From positions 133,688-197,687 of the forward strand of contig JBGAGE010000011.1 in NCBI GenBank assembly GCA_044226865.1: a stretch of DNA of 64,000 nt, in the 5' to 3' direction. Of this stretch, positions 16,475-24,911 are shown one piece after another (the first letter of the stretch is position 1; each line of letters begins with the position of its first letter). The position numbers were made by a program, and so were the translations under genes. Under the pieces are notes generated by a model that did not search any database, had not been told where the DNA came from, and saw only the letters and a program-made list of their open reading frames with translations. The stretch is from TMP-86 sp044226865 (GTDB taxonomy: Bacteria; Pseudomonadota; Gammaproteobacteria; Steroidobacterales; Steroidobacteraceae).

Positions 16475-17301
16475 AGCGCGCGCGCGTCTGGCTGCTGGTC
16501 GGGTTGGCCTCGCTGAGTGCCGCGGGTTGCACGACGCTGTCGCCGGAAGAAGACCCGGTACAGATCAAGATCAACGATCTGGACAATCGCCTGACGCGCA
16601 TCGAGCGGGTGGTGGCCAACCAGAGCCTGCTGCAGCTCTCCAATGACCTCGAGGCCATGCGCGCGGACTTGAAGTCCATGCGCAACGAGGTGGACCAGCT
16701 CAACAACGCGGTCGAGGCCTCGCGCAAGCAGCAGCGTGACCTGTACGCCGACCTCGACACCCGCATGAAGGTGCTGGAGACGCGCGGCGGCGTCACGCCA
16801 GCCACCTCGCCGGGGCCTGGCGCCATGGCGCCGGACGGCACGGCGATGCCGCCGGTCCCGGCGGCCTCTGCTGCTGCGGCCGCACCGGTTGCGGGTGATG
16901 CCGCGGCCGGCGATGGCACGGACAAGGGCGACTACCAGGCTGCATTCAATCAGCTGAAGAACAGCCAGTACGATCGCGCCATCGGCTCGTTCCGCAAGTT
17001 CCTTGCCACGTACCCGCAAAGCCCGCTGGCGGAGAACGCGCAGTATTGGCTGGGCGAGGCGTACTACGTGACCAAGGCCTATCCGGACGCGTTGCAGTCG
17101 TTCCACCAGGTCAGCGAGAAATACCCGCAATCCCGCAAATTGGCGGATGCGTTGCTCAAGACCGGCTATTGCTATTACGAGATGAAGCAATGGTCCAACG
17201 CCCGCGAAATCCTGACCCAGGTGGCGGAGCAGTACCCGGATGCCAGCGCCGGGCGCCTGGCGAAGCAGCGCCTGGACAAAATGGCGAGCGAAAAGCACTG
17301 A
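16471..17301 (+). CDS. cpoB: CpoB/YbgF, Tol-Pal coordinator with TPR domain
   Basis: 276 residues. After the N-terminal signal there is a coiled-coil trimerisation region (about 28-105, heptad-like INDLDNRLTRIERVVANQ), an Ala/Pro-rich linker and a C-terminal domain of three TPR-like repeats (DYQAAFNQLKNSQYDRAIGSF, AQYWLGEAYY). In E. coli it links PBP1B activity with Tol-driven outer-membrane constriction. The signal ends in LSAAGC, which reads as a lipobox, so this version may be lipid-anchored. Confidence 0.93.
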   Translation: MKRARVWLLVGLASLSAAGCTTLSPEEDPVQIKINDLDNRLTRIERVVANQSLLQLSNDLEAMRADLKSMRNEVDQLNNAVEASRKQQRDLYADLDTRMKVLETRGGVTPATSPGPGAMAPDGTAMPPVPAASAAAAAPVAGDAAAGDGTDKGDYQAAFNQLKNSQYDRAIGSFRKFLATYPQSPLAENAQYWLGEAYYVTKAYPDALQSFHQVSEKYPQSRKLADALLKTGYCYYEMKQWSNAREILTQVAEQYPDASAGRLAKQRLDKMASEKH

Positions 17302-17987
17302 CCGCTACCGACACAGCGAGCACCGGGCAGGCCCGCGCGGCGCGCGGCGAACGGCTGCGCGTCAACGAGATCTTTCACTCCCTGCAGGGCGAGGCGGATG
17401 CTGTGGGCTTCCCCACGGTGTTCGTGCGCCTCACCGGTTGCCCGTTGCGCTGCCGTTATTGCGACACCGAGTACGCCTTCTACGAGGGCGATTGGACCAG
17501 CATCGATGCCGTGCTCGAACAGGTCGGGCAATACGGCGCGCGCCATGTCTGCGTCACCGGTGGCGAACCGCTGGCGCAGCCTGCTTGCGTCGAATTGCTG
17601 CGCCGCCTGTGCGACCTGGGATACGAGGTGTCGCTGGAGACCAGCGGTGCGCTCGACATCGGCATGGCGGACGTGCGTGTCTCGCGCGTCGTGGATGTGA
17701 AGACGCCGGATTCGGGTGAGTCGGACCGCAACCGCATCGAGAATTTTGCGCAGCTCACCCCGCACGACCAGCTCAAGTTCGTCATCTGTTCGCGCGCCGA
17801 CTATGACTGGAGCAAGCAATTCCTGGCGCAGCACGGCCTGCACGACCGCTGCGATGTCCTGTTCTCGCCGGCTTTCGGACAGGTGGCGCCGGCGGATCTG
17901 GCGCAGTGGATCCTCGATGACCGGCTCGACGTGCGCTTCCAACTGCAGCTCCACAAGATCCTGTGGGGCGATGTGCCGGGCCGATAA
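17298..17987 (+). CDS. queE: 7-carboxy-7-deazaguanine synthase
   Basis: Radical-SAM enzyme of queuosine/7-deazaguanine synthesis. The body is unmistakable: NEIFHSLQGEADAVGFPTVFVRLTGC, then the CxxxCxxC cluster in CPLRCRYCDTEYAF, CVTGGEPLAQP, and a C-terminal QLQLHKILWG. The start is unresolved. The conserved part begins near 17355, and in frame there is no ATG, GTG or TTG between there and 17298. A CTG at 17298 overlaps the cpoB stop; the nearest canonical start is the ATG at 17190, which would overlap cpoB by 112 bases. I place the start at 17298 provisionally. Confidence 0.88.
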   Translation: MTATDTASTGQARAARGERLRVNEIFHSLQGEADAVGFPTVFVRLTGCPLRCRYCDTEYAFYEGDWTSIDAVLEQVGQYGARHVCVTGGEPLAQPACVELLRRLCDLGYEVSLETSGALDIGMADVRVSRVVDVKTPDSGESDRNRIENFAQLTPHDQLKFVICSRADYDWSKQFLAQHGLHDRCDVLFSPAFGQVAPADLAQWILDDRLDVRFQLQLHKILWGDVPGR

Positions 17988-17989
17988 GC

Positions 17990-18670
17990 GTGGAACGCGC
18001 CGTGGTTCTGCTGTCGGGCGGGCTCGACTCCGCCACGTGTTTAGCCATGGCGCGGGCGGATGGCCTGGAATGCCATGCATTGTCGGTGCACTACGGACAG
18101 CGCCATCATGCTGAACTGGACGCAGCGGGGCGCATTGCACGCTCCTTCGGGGCCGCGGATCATCGCATCATGCGGATCGATCTCGCCGGCATTGGCGGTT
18201 CCGCGTTGACGGACTCGCGCATCGAGGTGCCCACCGCACCGACCGAAGGCATTCCGATCACCTACGTGCCGGCACGCAACACGCAGATGCTGGCGCTGGC
18301 GCTGGGCTGGGCCGAGGTGCTGGAGGCACGCCGGATCGTCATCGGTGTCAATGCGGTGGATTATTCCGGCTACCCCGACTGCCGCCCTGAATTCATCCGC
18401 GCCTTCGAGGCCTTGGCCAATCTCGCCACCAAGGCCGGCGTGGAAGGGCGGCGGCTGCAGATACACGCGCCGCTCCTGCACCTCACGAAGGCCGAGATCA
18501 TTCGCCGTGGCGTGGCACTGGGCGTGGATTTCTCCATGACGGTGTCCTGCTACCGCAGCGATTCGGAGGGCCGCGCCTGCGGTGAGTGTGATTCCTGCCG
18601 GTTGCGCGCCGCCGGCTTCCAGAGCGCCGGCGTGGCGGATCCTACGCGTTATTTCCAGAGGAGAGTCTGA
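17990..18670 (+). CDS. queC: 7-cyano-7-deazaguanine synthase
   Basis: ATP-dependent ligase converting CDG to preQ0, acting after QueE. A GTG start two bases after queE gives 226 residues beginning VERAVVLLSGGLDSATCLAMA, where SGGLDS is the ATP-pyrophosphatase loop. The C-terminal zinc site is CYRSDSEGRACGECDSCRLR. An upstream in-frame GTG at 17963 would overlap queE. It shares one base with the following gene. Confidence 0.95.
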   Translation: MERAVVLLSGGLDSATCLAMARADGLECHALSVHYGQRHHAELDAAGRIARSFGAADHRIMRIDLAGIGGSALTDSRIEVPTAPTEGIPITYVPARNTQMLALALGWAEVLEARRIVIGVNAVDYSGYPDCRPEFIRAFEALANLATKAGVEGRRLQIHAPLLHLTKAEIIRRGVALGVDFSMTVSCYRSDSEGRACGECDSCRLRAAGFQSAGVADPTRYFQRRV

Positions 18671-20310
18671 TGTCCAGGGTGCTGACCACCGCGCAGGTGG
18701 TCGTCGATTGCCTGATCGAGCAGGGCGTGGATACCGTGTTTGGGATTCCCGGCGTGCATACCTATCACCTGTTCGATGCGCTGTACGAGCGCCGCGATCG
18801 CATCCGTTTCATCGGCGCGCGGCACGAACAGGGCGCAGCCTACATGGCCTATGGCTATGCGCAGTCGACCGGCAAGGTGGGCGTGTACACCTGCGTGCCG
18901 GGCCCCGGGGTGCTCAATACCGGCGCCGCATTGGCCACGGCTTACTCGGCGCATGCGCCGGTGCTGTGCCTGACCAGCGAAATCCCTACCACCGAGATCG
19001 GCCGCGGCCACGGCATCCTGCACGAGCTTCCAGACCAGCTCGGGTTGTTGCGCGGCCTGACCAAATGGTCGGAGCGCATCGATCATCCCACGGTGGCGCG
19101 CGCGCTGACGCTGCAGGCGTTCGCGCATCTCACGCAGGGGCGGGTACGGCCGGTGGCCTTGGAAATTCCGTGGGATGTGATGGGCCTGAAGGCGCTGGTG
19201 AACACGCGTTCGCCAGCTGGCGTCGCGCCCGCGGCGGAGGTGTCCGCCGACCCTGCCATGATCCGTGCCGCCGCAGACATCATCGCGGCGGCGCGGCAGC
19301 CGCTGATTTCCCTGGGCGCGGGGGCGGTGCGCGCCGGGGCCGAAATCCAGCAGCTCGCCGAATGGCTGCAGGCACCCGTGACCGCCCACCGCAGCGCTCG
19401 CGGCGTGGTGCCGGATGACTCGGACTATGCGCTGTCGCATGCGGCCGGTTACCGCTACTGGGGCAATACCGATGTGCTCATCGCCATCGGCACGCGCATG
19501 GAGTTGCAGTATTTCCGCTGGAAGGCCTTTCCGAAGGGCTTGAAGATCGTGCGCATCGACATCGATCCGCAGGAAATGGCCCGCCGCAGGGCCGACGTCG
19601 GCATCGTCTGCGATGCGGCGGTGGGTGCGCGGGCGCTGCTGCAGGAGCTGCGGGAGCGGGCGCCGGCCGCGGGTGCGCGTGCGGATCGGCGCGCCGAGCT
19701 GGCCGATCTACGCGCCCAGACGCGGCGCGACATCGAGTCGGTGCAGCCCCAGGTGGCTTATCTCGACGTGATGCGCAAGGTGCTGCCGCGCGAGGGGTTC
19801 TTCGTCGAGGAGATATCGCAGGTCGGCTTCACCGCCCGCTTTGCGTTCCCGGTCTACTCGCCGCGCAGCTACGTGAGCGGCGGCTACCAGGAGAACCTGG
19901 GCTTTGGCTTCATGACGGCGCTGGGCGTGAAGGCGGCGTTTCCCGACCGGCCCGTGCTTTCCATCACGGGTGATGGCGGGTTCATGTTCGGGGTGCAGGA
20001 ACTGGCGACGGCAGTTCAATTCCGGCTGCCCGTCACCACAATCGTGTTCAACAACCAGAGCTTCGGCAATGTGGTGCGGGACCAGAAAATCGGTTTCGGC
20101 GGCCGCTACCTCGGCGGTTCGCTGCAGAACCCCGATTTCGTGAAGCTGGCGGAGAGCTTCGGCGCGAAGGCCGCGCGGGTGGCCAGTCCGGCTGCGCTCG
20201 AACCCGTATTGCGTGAGGCCCTCACGAGCGATGTGCCGAGCTTGATCGAGGTGACGGTGGAGCCGGGGAGTGAGGCTTCACCCTGGCCGTTCATCAGGCC
20301 CAATAATTAG
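18670..20310 (+). CDS. thiamine-diphosphate-dependent enzyme, acetolactate-synthase-like
   Basis: 546 residues with all three ThDP-enzyme domains. The N-terminal PYR domain (GVDTVFGIPGVHTYHLFDAL, and RHEQGAAYMAYGYA with the catalytic glutamate) is followed by a central domain (about 195-330). The C-terminal PP domain holds the Mg/ThDP motif GDGGFMFGVQELATAVQF..NN. It resembles large subunits of acetolactate synthase and 2-oxo-acid decarboxylases such as AruI. No small regulatory subunit lies nearby, so branched-chain biosynthesis is not supported. Substrate unknown. It overlaps queC by one base, which may be only packing. Confidence 0.75.
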   Translation: MSRVLTTAQVVVDCLIEQGVDTVFGIPGVHTYHLFDALYERRDRIRFIGARHEQGAAYMAYGYAQSTGKVGVYTCVPGPGVLNTGAALATAYSAHAPVLCLTSEIPTTEIGRGHGILHELPDQLGLLRGLTKWSERIDHPTVARALTLQAFAHLTQGRVRPVALEIPWDVMGLKALVNTRSPAGVAPAAEVSADPAMIRAAADIIAAARQPLISLGAGAVRAGAEIQQLAEWLQAPVTAHRSARGVVPDDSDYALSHAAGYRYWGNTDVLIAIGTRMELQYFRWKAFPKGLKIVRIDIDPQEMARRRADVGIVCDAAVGARALLQELRERAPAAGARADRRAELADLRAQTRRDIESVQPQVAYLDVMRKVLPREGFFVEEISQVGFTARFAFPVYSPRSYVSGGYQENLGFGFMTALGVKAAFPDRPVLSITGDGGFMFGVQELATAVQFRLPVTTIVFNNQSFGNVVRDQKIGFGGRYLGGSLQNPDFVKLAESFGAKAARVASPAALEPVLREALTSDVPSLIEVTVEPGSEASPWPFIRPNN

Positions 20311-20471
20311 AAAATACAACTAGATACCGAAACTACCTAGAATCGTTCTAGAGATTAACGCTGCGCGTTTCACCGTGAACGTGTCTGGTCGCCGTATATG
20401 CCCGGTCTCGAGGCACACAGCGACAAATGCCTCGCGCCTCATCTTCGGCTATCATGCGCGCCCTACCGCGA

Positions 20472-20547
20472 GGGTCGTTAGCTCAGTTGGTAGAGCAGTT
20501 CCCTTTTAAGGAATTGGTCGCTGGTTCGAGCCCAGCACGACCCACCA
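20472..20547 (+). tRNA. tRNA-Lys (anticodon TTT)
   Basis: A 76-base cloverleaf including the encoded CCA. The acceptor stem GGGTCGT pairs with ACGACCC. The D-arm is GCTCAGTTGGTAGAGC. The anticodon stem is GTTCC/GGAAT with loop CTTTTAA, and the anticodon TTT lies at 20505-20507. The T-arm is CTGGTTCGAGCCCAG. It marks the left edge of the accessory island. Confidence 0.97.
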
Positions 20548-20549
20548 AT
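20529..20549 (+). repeat. left attachment-site repeat (tRNA-Lys 3' end)
   Basis: The 21 bases covering the T-arm 3' strand, acceptor strand and CCA of tRNA-Lys, starting AGCCCAGCACGAC. They recur at 63456-63476 with a single C-to-T change (20543 versus 63470). A direct repeat of a tRNA 3' end on both sides of a foreign block is the typical footprint of tyrosine-recombinase integration. Confidence 0.75.
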
Positions 20550-21152
20550 AAATTCAATAGGTTATGCCGTCTACAGTTCGAATCCTGTTAGTTGGAGTGA
20601 CCAAAGAGTGACCTATTGGGGGCGCAATCTAGAATTAATTGATTCATAACGCCAAGGGTCGAGGTTTCAATTCCATCCCTAGCCACCATCGTTTCAGGAA
20701 CTAACGAGCGCGCCCTGACCCTCGAAGCCTCCATGAGTGCATCACTATTCAAACGCTGGAACTGACGTCACTTGGCCGAACAGGTCGATAAAGCAACAAT
20801 AGGCTCTGCCGCCTTCTTGGATGATGGGGACCCTCGGCATGCAAGAGGGATGCGGTGAAGGCCGGCCGTCGCGTCGCGGGGAAAGGCAGCCGATATACTG
20901 TGAATACCAGCGCAATTCAATGCATCCGCGAGGGGGGGGCTCAGAAACACAAACTTCCAGTGCAGCTCATCAAGTTTGAAGAGCTGGTCATTGACGACGG
21001 GCCATCAGCTTTCGTCTCCACATTTTATAAATACTGTAACGACTGCTGAAGAGGGTGGCTGGCAAAATTCGAGTTAGACTCGCAGTAATGAAACCGTTCG
21101 TCAGAATGCTTAGACCCCAGGGATGGGTGCTGGAAGGCGTTGAGCATCAGCA
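20550..21152. other. non-coding stretch with tRNA-3'-end-like remnants
   Basis: About 600 bases without a convincing gene. At 20576-20613 a 38-base segment (GTTCGAATC...GTGACC) matches 63502-63539 beside the right repeat at 31 of 38 positions. Just after it, around 20650-20692, a segment ending TAGCCACCA again resembles the T-arm and CCA end of a tRNA. I read these as nested remnants of earlier integration at this tRNA. Two open frames of about 60 codons (20768-20950 minus, 20855-21049 plus) overlap each other and look like chance. Confidence 0.4.
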
Positions 21153-21716
21153 ATGTTGATCAACTACGAAAGGCAAAAGCTTTGCGAGGCGATCGTTTTT
21201 TTTGCGAGGAACACGCGCAAGCTCGGAAAAACGAAGTTATTCAAACTGCTATATTTTTTGGATTTCGAGCACTTTAAGCTGCGTGGGCGCAGCGTAACTG
21301 GCCTCTACTATTTCGCATGGCCGAAGGGTCCAGTTCCCAAGGCGCTCTTTGAGGAATTTGATCGCCCGGCAGAAGACCTCGCTGCATGCGCAGACTTCAG
21401 CCAGATTAAGACTTTGCGTGGAGGCATGCATTTAGTCACGGCAACGAAAGACTTCAATCCTAAAGTGTTCTCCAAGCGGGAGATATCGATTTTGCAGTCG
21501 TTGGCTCAGCGGTACCGCGACTCCACTGCTGACGAAATGGTAGAGGAAACCCACCTCGAAAATCGACCCTGGCACCAAATTTATGAAGTGGCAGGCCGGC
21601 GCCAAGCAGAGATTCCGTACGAACTTGCACTCAACCGGCAAGAGCGTGAAGAAATGGAGCGCCACATTCGGGAGCGACAGGAAGTTATCCGAAACTATAA
21701 GAATGACAAGGACTGA
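21153..21716 (+). CDS. Panacea-domain (DUF4065) antitoxin-like protein
   Basis: 187 residues. The region of about residues 5-110 (FFARNTRKLGKTKLFKLLYFLDFEHF, then GLYYFAWPKGPVPKALFEEF) carries the KL.KLLYF.D and Y.AW..GPV.. signatures of the Panacea/SocA/DUF4065 domain, known as a versatile antitoxin scaffold that pairs with many unrelated toxins. The C-terminus is charged and helical (RQEREEMERHIRERQEVIRNYKN). Its TGA shares a base with the ATG of the next small gene (TGATG), the coupling typical of toxin-antitoxin pairs. GC content is visibly lower than in the backbone. Confidence 0.75.
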   Translation: MLINYERQKLCEAIVFFARNTRKLGKTKLFKLLYFLDFEHFKLRGRSVTGLYYFAWPKGPVPKALFEEFDRPAEDLAACADFSQIKTLRGGMHLVTATKDFNPKVFSKREISILQSLAQRYRDSTADEMVEETHLENRPWHQIYEVAGRRQAEIPYELALNRQEREEMERHIRERQEVIRNYKNDKD

Positions 21717-21901
21717 TGGTACCCGGAACGATTCTTTTTGACCCGAGGTTTCAATTTTCAGACGGAACAACCGGGGAAAAGCTATTCGTCGCGCTGAATG
21801 ATGGCCGCGGCGGTAAGTTTGTTACGGTAAAAACTACTTCCAACGATACTCGATACACCTTCGTTTACGGCTGTCAAATCTTTGGTCGATTCCCTCGGTA
21901 A
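21716..21901 (+). CDS. putative toxin partner of the Panacea gene, probably truncated
   Basis: 61 residues starting MVPGTILFDPRFQFSDGTTG and continuing with LFVALNDGRGGKFVTVKTTSND. That beta-rich N-terminus resembles the start of longer uncharacterised proteins that I recall beside DUF4065 genes, but I cannot confirm this. It stops at 21899-21901, a few bases before the IS3 remnant, so the original C-terminus was probably lost when IS sequence arrived. It is overlapped by one base by the antitoxin-like gene. Confidence 0.5.
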   Translation: MVPGTILFDPRFQFSDGTTGEKLFVALNDGRGGKFVTVKTTSNDTRYTFVYGCQIFGRFPR

Positions 21902-21904
21902 TCC

Positions 21905-21921
21905 CCCCGTTTTTAACGGGG
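21905..21921. other. short hairpin at IS junction
   Basis: CCCCGTT (21905-21911) and AACGGGG (21915-21921) pair perfectly across a TTT loop. It lies immediately after the truncated toxin-like gene. No T-run follows, so it may be an IS end structure or a weak terminator. Confidence 0.35.
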
Positions 21922-21939
21922 ATCAGAAGTGGAACAGGG

Positions 21940-22393
21940 TCATGCGGCCATCGCCAACTTCTGCCTGGGCGTGATCCCGCCTAGCGCCATGTTCGGTCTT
22001 TCGTGATTGTACGTCCAGAGCCAGCGAGTGGCGGCGTTCTGAACTTCTTCAATCGATCCGAACAAGCTCTGTGAGAGCCAGTCGTAGCGCACGGTGCGAT
22101 TGAACCGCTCAACGTAGGCATTCTGCTGCGGCTTGCCGGGTTGGATGTAGTCGATTCGGATTCTCCGCAGCTCGGCCCACTCCTGCAGAGCGCCGCTGAG
22201 ATATTCCGGGCCGTTGTCGCAACGGATCGCCTTGGGCTTTCCGCGCCATTCAATGATCTGTTCGAGCGATCGGATCACTCGGGCCGATGGCAATGACAGA
22301 TCGACCTCGATCCCCAGCCCCTCTCGATTGAAGTCATCGAGCACATTGAACAGCCGATATTGGCGCCCGTCATCAAGATTGTCGTGCATGAAA
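21940..22393 (-). pseudogene. IS3-family transposase OrfB, C-terminal remnant
   Basis: The last 149 codons of an OrfB-type DDE transposase: the second catalytic D lies in CDNGPEYLS, the E in NAYVERFNRT, followed by LWTYNHERPNMALGGITPRQ. The N-terminal half with the first aspartate and all of OrfA are missing, because the frame runs directly into the left end of the IS21-family element at 22394. The missing half is not on the far side of that element, so sequence was deleted. Confidence 0.85.
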
Positions 22394-22546
22394 TGTCAAC
22401 CGGCGCGCAAAACGGACCACCTTCCGGCGTCCAACTTTGACCAGGGTGGAGCGGCGGCTTTTTAGTTCTTCGGCTCCAGTTTTCTTTCGACCGATAGGAC
22501 AGACGCGGTCTGCCGCGCCAGCGGCAGACACTCCGGATCTTCTATT

Positions 22547-23275
22547 TCATTGACGCTTCTTGAAGCGATAGCTGTCATTGCCGGTTTCGATGATTTCGCA
22601 TCGGTGCGTAAGCCTATCGAGCAGCGCGGTGGTCATCTTGGCGTCCCCGAACACGGCGCTCCATTCGCCGAAGGATAAGTTGCTGGTGACGATCAGGGAG
22701 ACGCGCTCGTAGAGCTTGCTGATCAGATGGAACAGCAGCGCACCGCCGTCCGCCGAGAAGGGCAGATAGCCGAGTTCGTCCATCACGATCACATCCTGAT
22801 TGAGCAAGCGGGTGGCCAGCTGCCCGGCGCGGCCGGCGCGCTTTTCGGCATCCAGTTGATTGACCAGATCGACCACGCTGTAAAAGCGCGCCCTCTTGCC
22901 CTGCAAGATCGCGTGGTGCGCCAAAGCGGTGGCAAGATGGGTCTTGCCCGTTCCGGTGCCGCCCACCAGCACGATGTTGCGGGCGGTGGTGAGATAGTCG
23001 CCGGCGTACAGCTGGCGGAAGCGCGTTTCGCTCACCGCGGATTCCTTAAAGTCAAAGCTGTCCAGATCGCGCGTGACCGGGAAGCGCGCCAGGCGTAGTT
23101 GGTATTCGAAGGATCGGGCCTGTCGATCGGCTACTTCAGCTTGCAGCAGCTGCGCCAGCCACATCGTCGGGGCGAGCTTTTTCTGGCTCAGCGCCGTCAG
23201 GCTCTCCTCCAGGGCGCTCGCCATTCCGCGCAGGCGCAAGGCTTTCAGCTGTTCGGTCAGTTGTTGGGTTTGCAT
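22547..23275 (-). CDS. istB: IS21 helper ATPase IstB
   Basis: AAA+/DnaC-like ATPase that assists IstA during transposition, 242 residues from the ATG at 23275 (MQTQQLTEQLKALRLRGMA). Walker A is LVGGTGTGKTHLATAL, Walker B VIVMDELGYLPF, and the C-terminal region is SNLSFGEWSAVFGDAKMTTALLDRL. The length is typical for the family and all motifs are intact. Confidence 0.93.
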   Translation of the reverse strand: MQTQQLTEQLKALRLRGMASALEESLTALSQKKLAPTMWLAQLLQAEVADRQARSFEYQLRLARFPVTRDLDSFDFKESAVSETRFRQLYAGDYLTTARNIVLVGGTGTGKTHLATALAHHAILQGKRARFYSVVDLVNQLDAEKRAGRAGQLATRLLNQDVIVMDELGYLPFSADGGALLFHLISKLYERVSLIVTSNLSFGEWSAVFGDAKMTTALLDRLTHRCEIIETGNDSYRFKKRQ

Positions 23276-24806
23276 GGTCTTCCTCAGATGGATGGATGGG
23301 AACAACGGTGAGAGCCGATCGCAGCAGCCGATCGTATCGATCGCAGTTGGCGGCTGGCTCGAGGCTAAGCTTCAGCGCATCGGGTACCTGGAGCGGGGCC
23401 ACCGGCGCGGGCGCTGCCGACCGATGCAACAGGTTCACCACGTGCGCACTGGTGACCACCTGCTCATTCAGTGCCACCGCGCAGGCCTCGGCCACGGCAT
23501 CCAGGCCATACAGGGCGACCATCGAGAGCACCTCCACGAACTGCCGGTCCCCATCGGGGTGGCGGGCGAGCCGCTCGCGCAGGCGCGTCATCGTTGCCGG
23601 CAAATTCCAGTCTTTGAACGGCGCGCCATTGCGCAGCGCCCCGGGTTTTCGCTCCAGCGCGGGCACGTAGTGCCAGGGGTTGTAGTGCACTTGGCCGCGG
23701 CTAAAGGATCGGGGATGCTCCCCGATCATCTCCTCCCCATGCATTAGCACGACGCGCTCAGCGTAAGCGCGCACCGTGGCGATCCGGCCGGCAAAGCGGC
23801 AGTCCACGCTGTAGCGATTGCGCTCGAAGTTGACCAGACAGGTCTGAGAGATCCGTCCTGTGTCCTCGGCATAGCCATCAAAAGGCGCCGGCATCCGGCG
23901 CAGCGCCGCGCGTTCCTCCTCCCAGACCTCGATGATCTTGCGGTGCGTCTGCTCCGGGTGGTTGCGCTCGCGCGCCAGCTGCAGGCAGCGCGCTGCCAAG
24001 TGCGCATTCAGCTCGGCAAGGTCTGCGCATTTGAGCTTCGGGGTGAACAGCCACTCGCGCACGTTGCCGACTTGGTTCTCCACCTGGCCCTTCTCCCACC
24101 CGGAGGCTGGGGTGCAGGCGGTCGGATCGATCAGGTAGTGATTGCACATCACCAGGAAGCGCCGGTTGTAGCGGCGCTCCTTGCCCGTGAAGATCGCATC
24201 CACCGCGGGCTTCAAATTGTCGTAGATCCCTCGGCGCGGCACCCCGCCCAGGAACTCGAAGGCGCGAGAGTGCGCATCGAAGACCATCTCCTGGCTCTCG
24301 CGTGGGTAGGCCACCAGGAAAAATGCACGGCTGTGGCACAGCCGCACGTGGGCAAGCTTGACGACTTGATCTACACCGCCGAGCTCGACATGCTCGTGAC
24401 TGAAGTCGAACTGGTAGGCCTCGCCGGGCGCAAAATATTGCGGGATGAACGCCGCCGCTACCGACACCCGGCGACGCTCGAAGGCGCGCATCTGCCGGCG
24501 CACCGTGTCCACCGACCCGGTGTAGCCTTCCAGGCACAGCGCCTCGTACATCCGCTGCGCCGTTCGCTGCTCGCGGGCCGGTAGCTTCTCCTCCGACTCG
24601 AGCCAGCTCTCCAGCTTGTCCAAAAACGGGCCGAGCTTGGGGCGCGGCTGACTCCGGCGCCGATACTCAAAGCCATCCTCGGTGGATCGAAGCGCCCGCT
24701 TGACCGTGTTGCGCGACAACCCCAGATCGCGCGCGATCGCACTGATCGACTCCCCTTGCACCAGCCGCCGTCGGCGAATCTTGCCAATCGTTTCCACGCA
24801 CAGCAC
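23136..24806 (-). CDS. istA: IS21 transposase IstA
   Basis: 556 residues from a GTG. An N-terminal helix-turn-helix (ISAIARDLGLSRNTVKRAL) is followed by an RNase-H-fold DDE integrase core: D in YQFDFSHEHV, D in RGIYDNLKPAV and E in GQVENQVGNVREW. A C-terminal beta-barrel region follows. The frame runs 140 bases into istB, giving an unusual low-complexity tail after DRYDRLLRS; most IstA proteins end near that point. Confidence 0.9.
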   Translation of the reverse strand: MLCVETIGKIRRRRLVQGESISAIARDLGLSRNTVKRALRSTEDGFEYRRRSQPRPKLGPFLDKLESWLESEEKLPAREQRTAQRMYEALCLEGYTGSVDTVRRQMRAFERRRVSVAAAFIPQYFAPGEAYQFDFSHEHVELGGVDQVVKLAHVRLCHSRAFFLVAYPRESQEMVFDAHSRAFEFLGGVPRRGIYDNLKPAVDAIFTGKERRYNRRFLVMCNHYLIDPTACTPASGWEKGQVENQVGNVREWLFTPKLKCADLAELNAHLAARCLQLARERNHPEQTHRKIIEVWEEERAALRRMPAPFDGYAEDTGRISQTCLVNFERNRYSVDCRFAGRIATVRAYAERVVLMHGEEMIGEHPRSFSRGQVHYNPWHYVPALERKPGALRNGAPFKDWNLPATMTRLRERLARHPDGDRQFVEVLSMVALYGLDAVAEACAVALNEQVVTSAHVVNLLHRSAAPAPVAPLQVPDALKLSLEPAANCDRYDRLLRSALTVVPIHPSEEDHANPTTDRTAESLAPARNGERPGGEPDGAEPEKARPDDVAGAAAAS

Positions 24807-24911
24807 CCCAGTCCACCCCGCACGACCCCTAAGGCCGTACAGGGTATGGGGTGGTCAATTTTGGACGCCGATTTCACCCCAACCCTGGTCAGAATTGCAC
24901 GCCGGTTCACA

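Larger units (their letters stand above)
22394..24911. mobile_element. IS21-family insertion sequence (complete)
   Basis: 2518 bases. The ends are inverted repeats: TGTcAACCGGCGcGCAA at 22394 and, on the complement from 24911, TGTgAACCGGCGtGCAA. Internal copies of a second motif (GGCGTCCAA..TTGACCA) lie near both ends, as in IS21 multiple terminal repeats. It carries istA and istB on the minus strand. The flanks (ATGAAA left, GCCTTG right) show no target duplication, so one side was rearranged after insertion. Confidence 0.85.

Noticed and set aside
20855..21049. Small open frame that could be an integrase tail
   Set aside because: No integrase catalytic motif (R..HxxR..Y) is present, and an equally long frame lies opposite; no support for a gene.
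21905..21921. Rho-independent terminator after the Panacea pair
   Set aside because: Good hairpin but no following T-run, and it lies at an IS junction; kept only as a hairpin.
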